From Maratus speciosus (Eukaryota > Arthropoda > Arachnida > Araneae > Salticidae): DNA of 64,000 nucleotides. Shown piece by piece: positions 34,367 to 46,385 of the stretch. Made by a program: the position numbers and the translations under genes. The DNA lies in the NCBI GenBank assembly GCA_963932465.1, contig OZ010799.1, forward strand, positions 283,288,083 to 283,352,082, read 5' to 3'. The notes beneath the pieces are model-generated. The model saw only the letters and a list, made by a program, of their open reading frames with translations, was not told the origin of the DNA and ran no database searches. Position 1 is the first letter of the stretch; each line of letters opens with the position of its first letter.

Positions 34367-35085
34367 TTAAGGCTGCGTCACTCGGAATACTACCGTCTTC
34401 CATGATACGCTTTCATTTTTGAAGCATTCCTGGCATATTTGTGCCGTATGGCATGAAGCTGAATCCTGGTGAAATATAAATGGTGATTTATTGTGGAAGA
34501 GATCCACGATGGAAAGTATCAATTTTGGTTCAAGGACAGTTTCGATGCATTTTTTCTTCATTCAGAATGCTATCAATCACTTGAATGCGGCCCACACCAT
34601 CTACAAACATACAGGCCCGAATCATGACATTTGTTGTGTTCTTTGTAGTTGCTTCAATGTAATTATAATGCAGCACTTCCCCTATTCTACGTCTCACATA
34701 TTTTCGCCCATTGCTACCAAAGAGCGATATTTTATTCTCAATGCTCCTGATTATTTGCTTCCACTAATTTTCTGACAAAATAATGTGGTCTTTTGCACAC
34801 TGAACTCGTTTCTTGTGTTGCAGAAGATTTAAAAATTGTTTTTCTTAGGAAAATCTGCTTTCAGTCCAAAATCTGCTAATCTTCTCCTTTTTTGAACTAA
34901 CTGAAATACCCATTGAATTCATTTTACATGTAACAGCATCTGATGAAATTTTTCTATCTTTGAGGTATATTCTTTTTATCCTTCTATCGTCAACAAAAGT
35001 ACTTTTGCATTTTTTTCTGCCTGATCTTTCCTTATTTATAACTGATTTAGTTCTTTGTTACTTACAATAGTATTCACCATTCTGC
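34367..35085 (-). pseudogene. Tc1-like transposase, N-terminal and central fragment
   Basis: On the minus strand from about 35085, a broken N-terminal DNA-binding part reads IRKDQAEKNAKV, DRKISSDAVTCKMNSMGISV and KKRRLADFGLKADFPKKNNF. The catalytic region follows: FGSNGRKYVRRRIGE, then NTTNVMIRACMFVDGVGRI, a stop, and FIFHQDSASCHTAQICQECF, where HQDSASCHTA matches the second catalytic Asp motif. The coding similarity ends at about 34400, just before the DLNPIE region. Several stops and shifts are present. The missing C-terminus corresponds to what is found at 25735-25957. Confidence 0.75.
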
Positions 35086-35434
35086 AAAATTCATTCCAGA
35101 AAAATCCTTTTTTACAAATCAAAACATACTACAGTTTAGTTACTGACTTTTGATTGGATCTAAAGATAGTCATTGTGATTGGCTAGGAAGTTTTTATTAC
35201 ATCACACTGCAACATTCATGACTAATTGTGTTTGTATTTTAGACTACAATAAGTGTAACTTTTTTTGTAATTGGGATATTTTAAATCTGTTTTTTTATTA
35301 CGTTCTACATTAAAGTTCCTTGAATTTGATATATAAACCCTTGTATTTAATCGAAAATTAATATATTCTATAAGCACACAAATTTATAAAACATGAAAAT
35401 TTAAAAAAAACATCCAAAATTTTGGTCACCACTA
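34400..35434 (-). mobile_element. 5' part of a Tc1-like element
   Basis: The outer end at 35434, read leftward, is TAGTGGTGACCAAAATTTTGG. It matches the left end at 25498 and is followed by TA (35435-35436). Only one terminus is present here; with 25498-25957 it adds up to about 1.5 kb, a normal Tc1 length. Confidence 0.7.
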
Positions 35435-35436
35435 TA

Positions 35437-36070
35437 ATTCGTGTGTTTTAGAAATTATTTTTAGTTCGAAGAAATCATTGCCAAGTTAGTCAATATTTTG
35501 TGAAATTTCGCCAAGATTGGAAACCCCATGACGGATTTTGGTGTTGCCAAATATTTTTATTCTGGACACAGTAGAATGATAGGGAGACACTTAGTCAAAC
35601 GAAAGTCAGTTGTGTTTTTCAACTAAGAATCTCTAATTTCTGAGGTTTTGATAATCATCAATAGCATTGAAATGTGTTTCTAACGGTAACCTGCGATAGG
35701 CTGAAATGTATCTGATTTGTTACTTTGTTTTTGCGAATGTAGTCTTGAAAAATAAGTATAAATATTTTACCCAAACTATTCAAATAAGCGCACGTTGCAA
35801 CATGCTTTGGTAATGTACACAAATTTTGCGGAATTTCAAAAAATATAATTAAGTAATTACCGCTTTTTTTATATTTATTGGATTAAAATTCAGTGTATGC
35901 GGTCCTGCAAAATTAGTCGTACATACATCTTTTTCTTCCAATATCTTGATGACACTGACTGTAACAACATATTTAGATTATCGTCAGCATTCCGAAACAC
36001 CATTATTATACGTTTTAAATGCCTTTACAAATTTGTTTACGTTATACATGTATATTGTGTAGATATAAGA
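35437..36070. other. Non-coding spacer
   Basis: No gene recognised. Confidence 0.35.
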
Positions 36071-36337
36071 TACACTCATGTCCAAAATAAATGTCACAAA
36101 CATAAAATCTGTGAAAACTGATCAACTAGTCACTGCTCTGCCACGAAATTTAGTACAGATGTATATTACAATGGGAGAAATAATATGTCACCATAACAGT
36201 ATGGAAAAGATTTTAATTGTGAATTAAAATACAGGATATATCAAAATATGATACATCGTGAGTCAGTGATAAAGCATTTATCTCGGGAAAAGTCTGTCTA
36301 ATATGGAGTGTGACCATGGTGCACTGAAATAAAAGCC

Positions 36338-36683
36338 TCAACACGAGCTCTCATACTGCTTATGAGGGTGACAATAAATGTTCGTGGCAATAAAAGCACA
36401 TTCTTCTAAAAGCTCAACTTTTAACTCCTGGTGGGTCCTGTGAAGGGGGTTACGCTGTGCAATGGCTGTTCCCAGACCATCACAAACATGTTCAATAGAA
36501 TTGAGGTTCGGAGACCATGAGGGCCAATTCATACGGCGAATATCCTCTTCTTCAAGAAAATCATCAACAACAAGAGCTCTGTGTGGCTTCGCATTATCAC
36601 CCATAGACATGAAGTTCGAGCCTACAGCTCCCCCGAACAACATCACATAGTCTTCAAGGACCTCATCCCTAACGACCAGCGTC
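36338..36683 (-). pseudogene. Tc1-like transposase 3' part, inverted copy
   Basis: Minus-strand frame containing MGDNAKPHRALVVDDFLEEE, IRRMNWPSWSPNLNSIEHVC and DGLGTAIAQRNPLHRT. It covers the second catalytic Asp (GDN) and the Glu of IEH. The frame runs open to a stop at 36338. It is the left-arm partner of 37004-37376 and is not connected to any N-terminus. Confidence 0.85.
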
Positions 36684-36771
36684 CAGTCGTGTGTGTCATT
36701 TTCATTTTATGCAACAGGAGAGCACGGTCGTTGTGGAGCCGAATACATCAGTCTTGGATACAACAAGAATG

Positions 36772-37376
36772 GGGCGTGTTCTTTTCAGTGATGAGTCGAG
36801 ATTCACCACGCAGAGTCATTCTCTTTCGCATTCTCTCAGAGTCATTCTTAATCTTCATCTGGACAGAATATGGAGCTTACTATCATCCTTTCTACGTAAA
36901 AGAAATGACAGATTTTTCGGCTAATGAATCCTTGTCCGGGGCGGCAAAATGTTGGGCAGACGTACGCCACTGCATGTCTTCAATACGGGTACTCTCAACG
37001 CAGAGCGCTATAGGGATGTCATCCATGAATGCTATGTGAGGATGTTCCGGGGTAGTATAGGTCCGGATTTCATGTTTATGGACGATAATGCAAAACCACA
37101 CAGAGTTCACATTGTTGATGATTTTCTTGAAGAATAGGATATTCGCCGTATGGATTGACCCTCGAGATTTCCGAGCCTCAACCTATTGAACATGTTTGGG
37201 ATGGTCTAGAAAGAACTATTGCACAACGTAATCCCAGGACCCGCCAAGAGATAAAAGCCGCCCTTTTGGAAGAATGGGATTTGTTGCCACAAACATTTAT
37301 TGACACCCTCATAAACAGTATGAGAGCTGGTTGTGAAGCTTGTATAGCTATGCGCGATGGTCACACTCCATATTAG
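36772..37376 (+). pseudogene. Tc1-like transposase central and 3' part
   Basis: Starts in the unique centre with GRVLFSDESRFTTQSHS; the first catalytic Asp codon is at 36790-36792. Similarity decays through 36960, then resumes with YRDVIHECYVRMFRGSIGPD, FMFMDDNAKPHR (second Asp), a stop after DDFLEE (about 37135), a frameshift, and PIEHVWDGLERTIAQRNPRT with the Glu kept. It ends at a TAG after RDGHTPY. All three catalytic residues remain readable, but the gene is broken and lacks its DNA-binding end. Confidence 0.85.
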
Positions 37377-37602
37377 ACAAACTTTTCCCGAGAAAAATGC
37401 TTTATCTCTGATTCATGATTTAGCATTTTTTGATGTACCCTGTGTCTTAATTCACAATTAAAATCTTTTCCATATTGTTATATTGCTATGTTTTTCTCTC
37501 ATTGTAATTTACCTCAGTGCCAAATTCCGTGGTAACACAGTGAATAGTTTATCAGTTTCCACAGATTTTATGTTTGTGACCTTAATTTTGGACATGAGTG
37601 TA

Positions 37603-39249
37603 TATTTAATTTTTAAATGTTGATAAAAATATGTTATTTTGAAATGTTTTTCAATAATTATACACCAATACATAGCTCATAAAAATATGCTTAGTTTTTT
37701 CATTAAACTCAAAAAAATTTTGATACTTAATTCATTTGAATATTTAATTTTTACTGCAATTTTTATCGTTAAATTATGAAATCATGTGAGAATTTATGAT
37801 CAAAATTATTATTAACTGGTGTTTTACAATTAATTATTGTAGTAATTAGAATTTATTACAGCATTTCAATACTAATGAACGGAATAATAAATTATAGCTT
37901 ATCTTTTTATGGATGATTAATATTATGAAGGAAGATTAACTCTGTTTTTTTTTTCTTTTATCATAACCTTCAAATATACAGATAAATGCACAAAACAACA
38001 GTTAAAAAAATCTAATTTCCCATTTCTGGAAAGGTAAAACAAATAATTACAAAAGTAGGGTTTATCTATGTTGCAAAATAGTTAATCGATTTAACATTTA
38101 TCTTCCTAAGTTTCATTTTCTAATAAAGTTCATTTATTTGTCATTACGTAAAATAATGGGACAGAATTTTCTTTCTGGTTTATTTTCTTTTCTATATTAT
38201 AACGAAGTGTGCATTTGAATAATTTCTCTTTTAAAGTTGTGAAAGTTTTACAATAATCGATTACATGACATAATAATGATACTTAAAATGAAATTCTATA
38301 TTTTCTGGCTGCGTGTGAAATAAAAAAAAATATTTACAAAAATGCTTATGATAGTTATTCAGAATATTTTATCATCCAAGCATTAATCTCATTTTCATTC
38401 TGCGGCGAATTTCTATTATTGATAGAAAGAAAATATTGCACTGTTTTGATCTAAGTTGTAAATAATCGGATACATTTATTACATTTACATTTAAATTCTG
38501 ACAATCATTGACATGTAGTAAAGAGATATCTTATAGTATTTGATAATTAAAATTAAACATTATATATTCAGTTATCAAAGCTGTTATGAATATTTATGGG
38601 AAAAAGTGTGATTGTTTTGTAAGTTACTTTATCTATATTTAATATTTTCATTAAATTGTACAACAAACGGCTTGCAAATAGAGAAATAAAGAACCTTTTG
38701 ATTATTTAATGTGCACTTCTTCGAAGTAAAAAAGTAGATAATTGTTTTTCACTTAATAATACACAATAAACCGAACAGTAAAAGGGCAAGTAATATACCT
38801 TAATGCCTGGAACTTTTTATATAATCAACTATAGTTTGTATATAATTCAGATATATTTATTATTAGTGTGATTGTTTCGTGAATGATATGTCTTTATTTT
38901 TTCACCTGACTTACATTATATGATATCGTTCTGATAAATAAATATGTATGTACGCTACTGCAAAAGTAATATTCGTGGTTTCTTCAGCACCAATCCACAT
39001 AAATTAAATTACAGACAGATGTTTATTTGCATGATCTTTGGTACTTTGGACAGTTAGTGAATAACTTACTAAACTTATAGCAAGAACATTAATTAATTTC
39101 TTTTAATTTCATATTTTTGCTATTCATATTTTAATATGGAACAAACATTTATCAAATGACACACAAAAATGGGACTGTTTATGAACTAAAACATCAATCC
39201 ATCGTTTGAATACCTGTTAGAATAAATTTTTCTGAATTATCTCTACTAG
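37603..39249. other. Long AT-rich non-coding stretch
   Basis: No gene, RNA or repeat recognised. Confidence 0.35.
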
Positions 39250-39363
39250 AAAATAAAGCAATAATGATGTACTATAAAATAAAGGAATAATAATGTACTA
39301 CAAAATAAAGGAATAATGATGTGCTATAAAATAAAGCAATAATAATGTACTACAAAATAAAGC
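39250..39363 (+). repeat. 26-bp minisatellite, four units
   Basis: Unit AATAATGATGTACTA followed by YAAAATAAAGS, alternating TACTATAAAAT and TACTACAAAAT variants. Confidence 0.9.
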
Positions 39364-39537
39364 AAATTTTCTTAGGTTAGCAAATATTCGTATAATGTCA
39401 ATAAATTAGTTCGTACAGTTTTATAATTCGTTTGTTTTAATTTCTGAAGACTAAAAAAAATTAATTAAATTATAATTTTTGGCATGCTATTTAACATTTC
39501 TAAATATATTTTGTAAATTTGTAGTTCGCATCTTTAA

Positions 39538-39766
39538 CACGTTCACGCCGGCGCGGTGGGTCACACTCGGCTGTCTGAGAGTTCTAAAGTCTCCGGCTTT
39601 TTGCACACCACTGTTATTTTAGAGAAAATGCTGTTCCTTTAAATCGCCCACTTTCTCTAATTAAATAAAAGAACATATCCTTTATTAAAATACTGGTATC
39701 CAAAAGGCTGGAGGCTTGCCAGCTCTGAGACAGTCGAGTGTGACACACCGCGCCGGCGTGAACGTG
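39538..39766. mobile_element. piggyBac-type MITE (TTAA target)
   Basis: TTAA flanks both ends (39534-39537 and 39767-39770). Termini CACGTTCACGCCGGCGCGG and its exact reverse complement extend to a shared GTGTGACACACCGC or GGTGGGTCACAC block and CTGTCTGAGA. Exact TTAA duplication is the piggyBac signature. 229 bp, no coding capacity. The high GC of the arms contrasts with the AT-rich surroundings. Confidence 0.92.
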
Positions 39767-39770
39767 TTAA

Positions 39771-40069
39771 TAGCCGAAACAAAGAGAAATTTAATTGCAT
39801 TTTCAAACATTGTTTCAATCTAATGTTTTCAATAGTTAATTTTATTTTAGAACAAGTATTGTTTTAACTTTTATAGGATACAGAGTGACAGAGGAGTCTA
39901 GCACTTGATTTGGAATGTAGTTATGTGCTTTTAAATAAGGAGAATTGATCATTTTTATTAATTCCTCATTTAAAATTTGAACAGGATAAGTAATAATTTT
40001 AATTAACTTTGGCATAATTCTGAAAAAAGTATTCAAATTATCTGCTGACAAGAGTCAATAGAAATGCAA
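39771..40069. other. Non-coding spacer
   Basis: Minus-strand frame 39842-40051 has no recognisable motif; the sequence may be an outlying unit of the following degenerate array. Confidence 0.3.
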
Positions 40070-41240
40070 ATCTCTTTCACATAATGATGACATTTTATTC
40101 TTAGAACTTTGTGCGAGTTTAATTAACATACAATCGAATTTTAAGAACTTAACTTAATTTTCCTGTAATATTCGTTTTATAAGTAAAGTGACATATTTTC
40201 TCTTGTATCAGGTTTATAATATGATATTTTTTATTCTCGAATCAATTTTTTATTCTCAATATCCGTATGAATATTGTTTTACTTGATTTAACATGAAATG
40301 ACATAATAAATATTAAAGAGATTTTTGATTTATTAATCTGTCACTTAAACTTCCAGTGCTCTACATTACTATCAATTTAGAAAAAACTTAAACGTAATTC
40401 TTCTATAATATTCATTTTGTAATGCAAGTTATATATTTCTCGTTCGAATAAATGTTCATATCTTTATATTAGTTATTTTAAAAACAGACTGAAGTACTAA
40501 TTATTACGTAAACAGTTTCTCTTAATTCAACATGACATTATAGATTGACTAATCTATAATATAAACATTTGGCGAGTAGACAAGTTTAATCAAATTTTAT
40601 CCACTTAGAAAAAACTTTAGCATATTTTCAAATATTATTAATTTTATAATACAAATAGCATACTTTGCATTTGCCATACTTTCATATAATAATTATGTTA
40701 TTTTCAAATAACGACAGAAAATTTACATTTTCATTAAAACAATTTTACCGGATTTAACATGAAATCATAAAAGTTAACAAAAAATGTAACGTTATTAAAA
40801 TTTTTATGAATATATCATACATTTAACAAAATTTTATACTTTACATTAATCTTTAATGTTGTTTACAAGTACTATTCATTTTATAACATCGGTTACATAT
40901 TTTCTTTCTGATTACTTCTCAATATTATTCTTTTCAAGTAACGCTTGAAAGATCGCATTTTTCGTAAAATTGGTTTACCAGATTTAGCATGAAATCATAA
41001 AAAAAAAAAAAATAATAATAATAATTTTATTCAAATTTCTTGTGAATATATAACATATTTAATTAAATTTCATCTTTCATAATAATCATTAACATAGTTT
41101 CCAAGTATTATTTATTTTATAATGTCATTTACATTTTTTTCCAAGTGATTACTTTTTAATACTATTCCATTCAAAAAAAGGCTCTCAATTGACAATCTTA
41201 TGGAAATTGTTTCACTTTTTAACATGAAATTTTACAATTA
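40070..41240 (+). repeat. Degenerate ~235-bp tandem array, five units
   Basis: Two anchors recur in the same order. AATATTCRTTTTRTAA appears near 40166, 40405, 40631, 40868 and 41106. TTTAACATGAAATYATA appears near 40289, 40528, 40755, 40985 and 41220. Spacings are 227-239 bp. The units are strongly diverged and AT-rich, so this is an ancient array. No coding capacity. Confidence 0.75.
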
Positions 41241-41425
41241 AAATTAAAAAGCTATGCGGATTTTTATTATATTGCTTTGATTTGTCACACAGAGCTGCCT
41301 CGCAGAGCTGTTACGGTGGTTTTTATCTCCTTGTACATAATTCTGTGGCAATAGGAGAGTGAATATCTGCATCAATAATGCTTCTTTAGTTTTAAATTGC
41401 CTTTAAACGTCGAAAATTCAGTTAA

Positions 41426-42782
41426 CCTCTTGCACTGAAAAATTAATTGGCAGAAGCCCGTCACTATCTCGTCTATGTTTTAGAAAAATATTTAACACCA
41501 GAATTTTTATTTAGAATTATTAACTTATCCATTTATCTAGCTTTTTTTGTTGTATTAAACTAGTTTTATAAAAATAATTTATGGTTCGAACCAAGATATA
41601 TTCATTTGGTAGCAGTCAAAATGACTGCTCTCGGGCTTTCTAGTGCTAATCCAAGGGGACGTACAGTCGTGGAAAAAAAAATTAAACACCCCCGGATAAC
41701 TCCTGAACAAATTATTGTAGACGAAAGTTACTGATACCGAACGATTGGAAATAAAGTCTAATTTTGACGTTTAAAGTCTAAAATTGACGTATATAAAATT
41801 TGTTTAGGGGGCCATCTACATATTAAAACGAACCAAAACTTCATTTTTTTCAATGGCAATACACAACTTTAACGAGATATTTCAAATCTTTGGTCCAAAC
41901 TATGCCTAGACACCAAATTTCAAGTCATATGAATGATAAGTTTTTGAATTATAAACATTCAAAATTTAGTGCTTCTAATGTTAAATTACATTTTCATTTT
42001 TTTGTTTACTACTTCTGAAATTATGATAATATTGTCCTAATTTTTTGTGTAGCAACAATAATAGTAATATACCCAAATATAAATACGTTGAATTTCAATT
42101 TTTATAATTTTCTGATATGAATTAGGAATTATGAAATTAATATTAAAAAAATATGAATTGCAACCCACAATTCTTTTTATGGATTCAGATTTATTAAGTC
42201 CTGCTTTAGGGAAATCCAAAATTTCACATTTTTTTTTCCAAGTAGTTTTCAAATTATGCTTAAAAAAGGGCAAAATGATGGTTTAAGTGGCCGTCTATGA
42301 TAGAAGTGTGTAGATATTTAGAAATTTACTCTGATGTCACTTAATATAACAGGCTTCTTTGACTCCTTGAGCCGAGCTTAAGGTGCCTTGATGAAGAAGG
42401 GGGCTCTCTCGATTAACAATCAAGTACGGAACTTCAATTTGTATACAGCCCTTAAAATACGCTTGTTTAAAAATAATTAATTTCTCGAAAACTTATGGTA
42501 CGAATTGCATAAAAAATTGTTTTTAGACTAATTGAAAGGTGTAGAGTTCATTTATGCTGTCAGAACTGTGTACTGCTATTGAAAAAAACAAAGTTATGGC
42601 TCGTTTTAATAGGAAGATGGCTCCCTAAGCAAATTTTATATACAACACTTAAAAGTAGATTTTATTTCCAATCGTTCGGTACCAGTAACATTCTTCTACG
42701 ATAACTTGTTGAGGAGTAAGTAGGGGTGTTTACTTCTTTTTTTTCCACGACTGTACATAGTACGTCTTTCCAGCGCAAGAGG
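41426..42782. mobile_element. piggyBac-type element split by a nested MITE
   Basis: TTAA flanks the ends (41422-41425 and 42783-42786). Termini are CCTCTTGCACTG and, on the other strand, CCTCTTGCGCTG. Apart from the nested element at 41664-42753, only about 267 bp belong to it, including the palindrome AGCAGTCAAAATGACTGCT near 41613. No transposase. Confidence 0.8.
41664..42753 (-). mobile_element. TA-flanked mariner/Tc1-type non-autonomous element, copy 2
   Basis: Same family as 5442-6498 but inverted. Ends CAGTCGTGG and CCACGACTG, TA at 41662-41663 and 42754-42755, long inverted repeats. The minus-strand frame 42037-42273 (KHNLKTTWKKKCEILDFPKA, then SESIKRIVGCNS) is partly mirrored in copy 1 and may be a relic of a transposase DNA-binding region; no catalytic motif is present. 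Confidence 0.85.
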
Positions 42783-42786
42783 TTAA

Positions 42787-43396
42787 GAAGTTTTTTGATA
42801 TATAGATGTAGTTCTGGTATTTTAGAATGGCCGGACAATATGGAATACTTCAATATCTGGCGCATTGTTAATCTACCATATGCTTCCCAGTAATTCCACG
42901 ATACGCTGAAATCAGTTCTGTTTAGATATTTGTTGTTAGAGCGAAGCGGCGATGTAAAATCTCATTATCAAAGTTTGCAGTTTTTCACATGTAAATTTTA
43001 TAACATTTGTATTATAAAATCTCACTGTCAGATATGTTAATCAAGTTCAGTATAAAGTTGAACAGTTATATTTTTAACAATTTGGAAAAATGGTTATTGT
43101 CCTCTGTCAAGGTAGGAAATCAAAAACATATCTGAAGCTTTTTATTAGTTGAATCCGCATTTTATTCGTTTTCTGATTGGTCTATACAGTAATCTGTATT
43201 TTCTTTTACTTTCAACAGAGATGGATACTTCTGTTGCCACTATGACAAAAAAGTAATTAAAACTACAAAAAAAATTAATAACTCAGAAACAAATTGAGAT
43301 ACAGCTTTCAAACAAATTGCATTTAAAAGTACGTTTTTTTCTCTATACGACGATCTGAATAGTAATATTGTCGGATGTTTAGAAGTTTAAGAATAA
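42787..43396. other. Non-coding spacer
   Basis: No gene recognised. Confidence 0.35.
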
Positions 43397-43600
43397 AATT
43401 TCACTTAAAATTGGTCCAGGAATATTAATGTTTAATCCATGGCGTAAGTAATGCATGACCAGCTCCGTAGAAGTTTAAAAATTTACAGTACCGAAAAATG
43501 TAATCCATGGCGTACGTAATGTATGAAATTTCATTTAAAATTGGCCCAGGAATATTAATGTTTAATCCACGGCGTACGTAATGTATGATCAACTCCGTGC
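43397..43600 (+). repeat. Direct repeat, ~128-bp spacing
   Basis: AAATTTCACTTAAAATTGGT through TTAATCCATGGCGTA and ATGCATGACCAGCTCCGT recurs with few changes from 43525. A shorter partial (AATCCATGGCGTACGTAATG) lies between them. Confidence 0.85.
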
Positions 43601-46184
43601 GATTTTTTATGTCTTAAATTTTAGTCTTCGAAAAAATCCTTTTCTAATGGTCGTTGTAATTTGTTAAGTTGCTTTTTATTTATTGCTGTTTTAATCAGTT
43701 TTCCGCTATGCTAAATGGTTTACGAGTAAAGAAATTATGTTTTTGAAGATGGTGTGTTGTGTAATAAGGAATATCAGCTAAACAACTATTTTAAGACGAG
43801 TCTAAGGATTAAAACAATTTTTCAAAGGATCCCATGATTTATAGCTGATGTACTAAGGTTAACATCATTAAATAATTTTGGTTATTCTTTTAAATCTTGG
43901 TTTTTCTTGTAATTTTGATATTCCTTCTAATCCTATTCCATATTACCCCACTCAATGCCATGACCCATAAAGTGTATTTTTTTATGCTAAATATTGATAT
44001 GCATTTTTTTCTGGAACTTTAAACGTATTAAAAATGCATTAAAAAATAATCTATGTTTGTTCTATATTAACTTTTAATGTATACAGGGTCCTCGCCGCCG
44101 TTCGCAATTGCGCTAAATTGCAACGAAATGCTTCATTTGGCGAGTAAATGGACGAATAAATTCGCCAAATTGCGAGTGCTCAATTTATGCTCTGTTTTGT
44201 GTTTATGGGTGCGTCAGTACAAGCGACACTCTTATTCGCATTACTTGAGTTATCCTTACGGAACCAAGAAGTTGGGCGATGCCATATCGAAGAAACGCCC
44301 TGCAGCAGCTTTATCCTATAAAACATAGAACATGCTACATCTTAAACTTTACTGCAATATTGCCCCAACATTCAGTGGACTGTGAGTGAGTATTTAGCAT
44401 AATGAACACTGAACACAAACAAATATTAAATTGCGAAATTAAATGCATATAAGAAATGCCAATAATGCCTTTTAGTGATTGTTAATGGCCAATTAGCAAC
44501 AGTACAATTTTGAAGTGTGGGCAATAAAAAACCGAAGCATTCTAGGAAAAAAAAAATATATATATTTTTATGTGACAGACATTTTGTTATTTATATTTTA
44601 ATTTTTTCAGAATTCAATTAATGTAACATTGAAATCCTGAGTTACCTTTGGTTGGAAAATTGCATTTCATAATATTTTAATGAGTTAATTTGAGTTTCCT
44701 ATTTTTTTTTCTCGATTGCGCAAGACATTTAGAATGTGCTTATTTTTAATAGTTTCCATAGCACATAGTTTAATTTAGATGAATAAGTGATCTATAAAAT
44801 ATTAGGTTGTTATTTAATATACTGTGGGAAAAAGATACATTAAGGGGTTAAAGATCGATTTTTTAGACTTTCACGAAGAAATTATTTCCTAAGATTTTTT
44901 CTCGCTTTGCTACTGTTTTACATTTCTGATTAGCCAAATTGCTAGCGTTTGCTAAAAGTCAGCGAAAACCCTGAATGTATCTCATTTTTTTTCTGTTGAT
45001 TTAAAAATAACAGTGTAAACGGTATTCCATAATAACCGAACTTCCTCTCTAGTTCTTGCGTAAAAAAGCATTAGTTTTAATTCAAATAACAAAAGCATTT
45101 ATAACACATATTATTAATATTTTCGTCAGAATAGAAACAGTACTGGTTTACAGAATCATCTGGAAAGATATTAAGATGTCAATGCTAAACTATTTTAGGA
45201 ACTTTTTATTTCATAAAAATATATACCTCTTTACATGGTAAACTCTGCATTAAAAAAATACATACATTTGTTTCTGTGCACTAAACATACATACTTTTGA
45301 GAGATTTCAGAGTAAACGATCTTATGTATGTATTTTTAATTATTCACAGCAATTTGAGGTATATAAAAAATAAATAGAATTTTTATGTATATACAACATG
45401 TTTTATTTAAGTTAAAGAACAATGTTTTATTCCAGACGTATAAAATGTACTATGCCATTGAATTTCGTCAATGTTTTACGGAAAACTAGATGTGTGGAAA
45501 ACTTTTAAAATATATCTTGTAAAAAATATGTAAACTGACTTCAATGTACATAATATAACTGGTGTCACTGAAAAATGAAAGTTATTAACTTTGCAAATCT
45601 CGAAAATAAAAGTTTTAAATTTTAAATTTTTTTTCGCATTAGCTTATCGAAACGTTTAGCTAATATCATTCTTGCGTGAGAGTTTTTTCTCCGAAATCAA
45701 TTTTACTACAAGAAAAACATTTCGTGCAAAAAGGAAGTTAGAGGTATTAATGGCAGCACTTTTAATAAAATAAAATAAGTGAATTTTATTTTTTGAGAAC
45801 ATAAAAAATACTGCAAAATAAAAGTGAAGTAAAGAAAAAAAATATGTTAGAGATTTCGTCTATAACTTTTAAGTAAATGATGCATGCATAAGTAATGTTG
45901 AGTATCATTTGTCTGGGTTTCTTTAATGTACTTCATTTTTTAAATAAATAAAAATATACATTTTCGAATTTGCCGTGTCACTGTGCACGTCAAAGAAGTT
46001 TCACGTATTTAAAGAAACAATAAAAAAATTTAGAACGTAAAATACATAATAATTTTATTTGAATCAGTCAGTTTTTTCCTGTATCTACTTAATAAAAATC
46101 GTAAATCTACTGAAAATAATTGTAGATTATATCCATTCATCAATTAGTTTGAACACTAACTATCTGAGTGTCTGATTGTTTTCC
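43601..46184. other. Long AT-rich non-coding stretch
   Basis: No gene is supported. The 83-codon frame at 44077-44328 lies in locally GC-richer sequence (CGCCGCCG, GGCGAG and TTCGCCAA words) and has a balanced composition, but no motif or splice context identifies it. Confidence 0.35.
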
Positions 46185-46385
46185 TTAATTTTCATGAAAA
46201 TGTTCGTAGAACTAATGTTAATTTAAATTTTCTTTTTCTGTTTGTTCTTAAAATACACTTCATATCTCTTTATTTTACATATATCTTAAAATACAATTTT
46301 GTTATAAAAGTTTTCGTCTATAGGCTATTTAAGTTGTATTGAGGAAACGGAAAATTCGTGTAAACCACTTAGAGGGCTAATCTGT
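46185..46385 (+). repeat. Dispersed repeat family R3, copy 2
   Basis: Diverged parallel copy of 29690-29900 with the same order of shared blocks. Confidence 0.7.

Larger units (their letters stand above)
36073..37600. mobile_element. Foldback Tc1 derivative with ~600-bp inverted arms
   Basis: Ends CACTCATGTCCAAAAT and its reverse complement are flanked by TA (36071-36072 and 37601-37602). Unlike a normal Tc1 element, similarity between the arms continues far inward: 36073-36683 is the inverted counterpart of 37004-37600, including the transposase 3' coding part in each. The unique centre (~320 bp) keeps the first catalytic motif. The N-terminal DNA-binding region is missing, replaced by the inverted second copy of the 3' end. 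Confidence 0.88.

Noticed and set aside
44077..44328. 83-codon frame in locally GC-richer sequence
   Set aside because: Balanced composition but no motif and no exon signals; too weak to call a gene.
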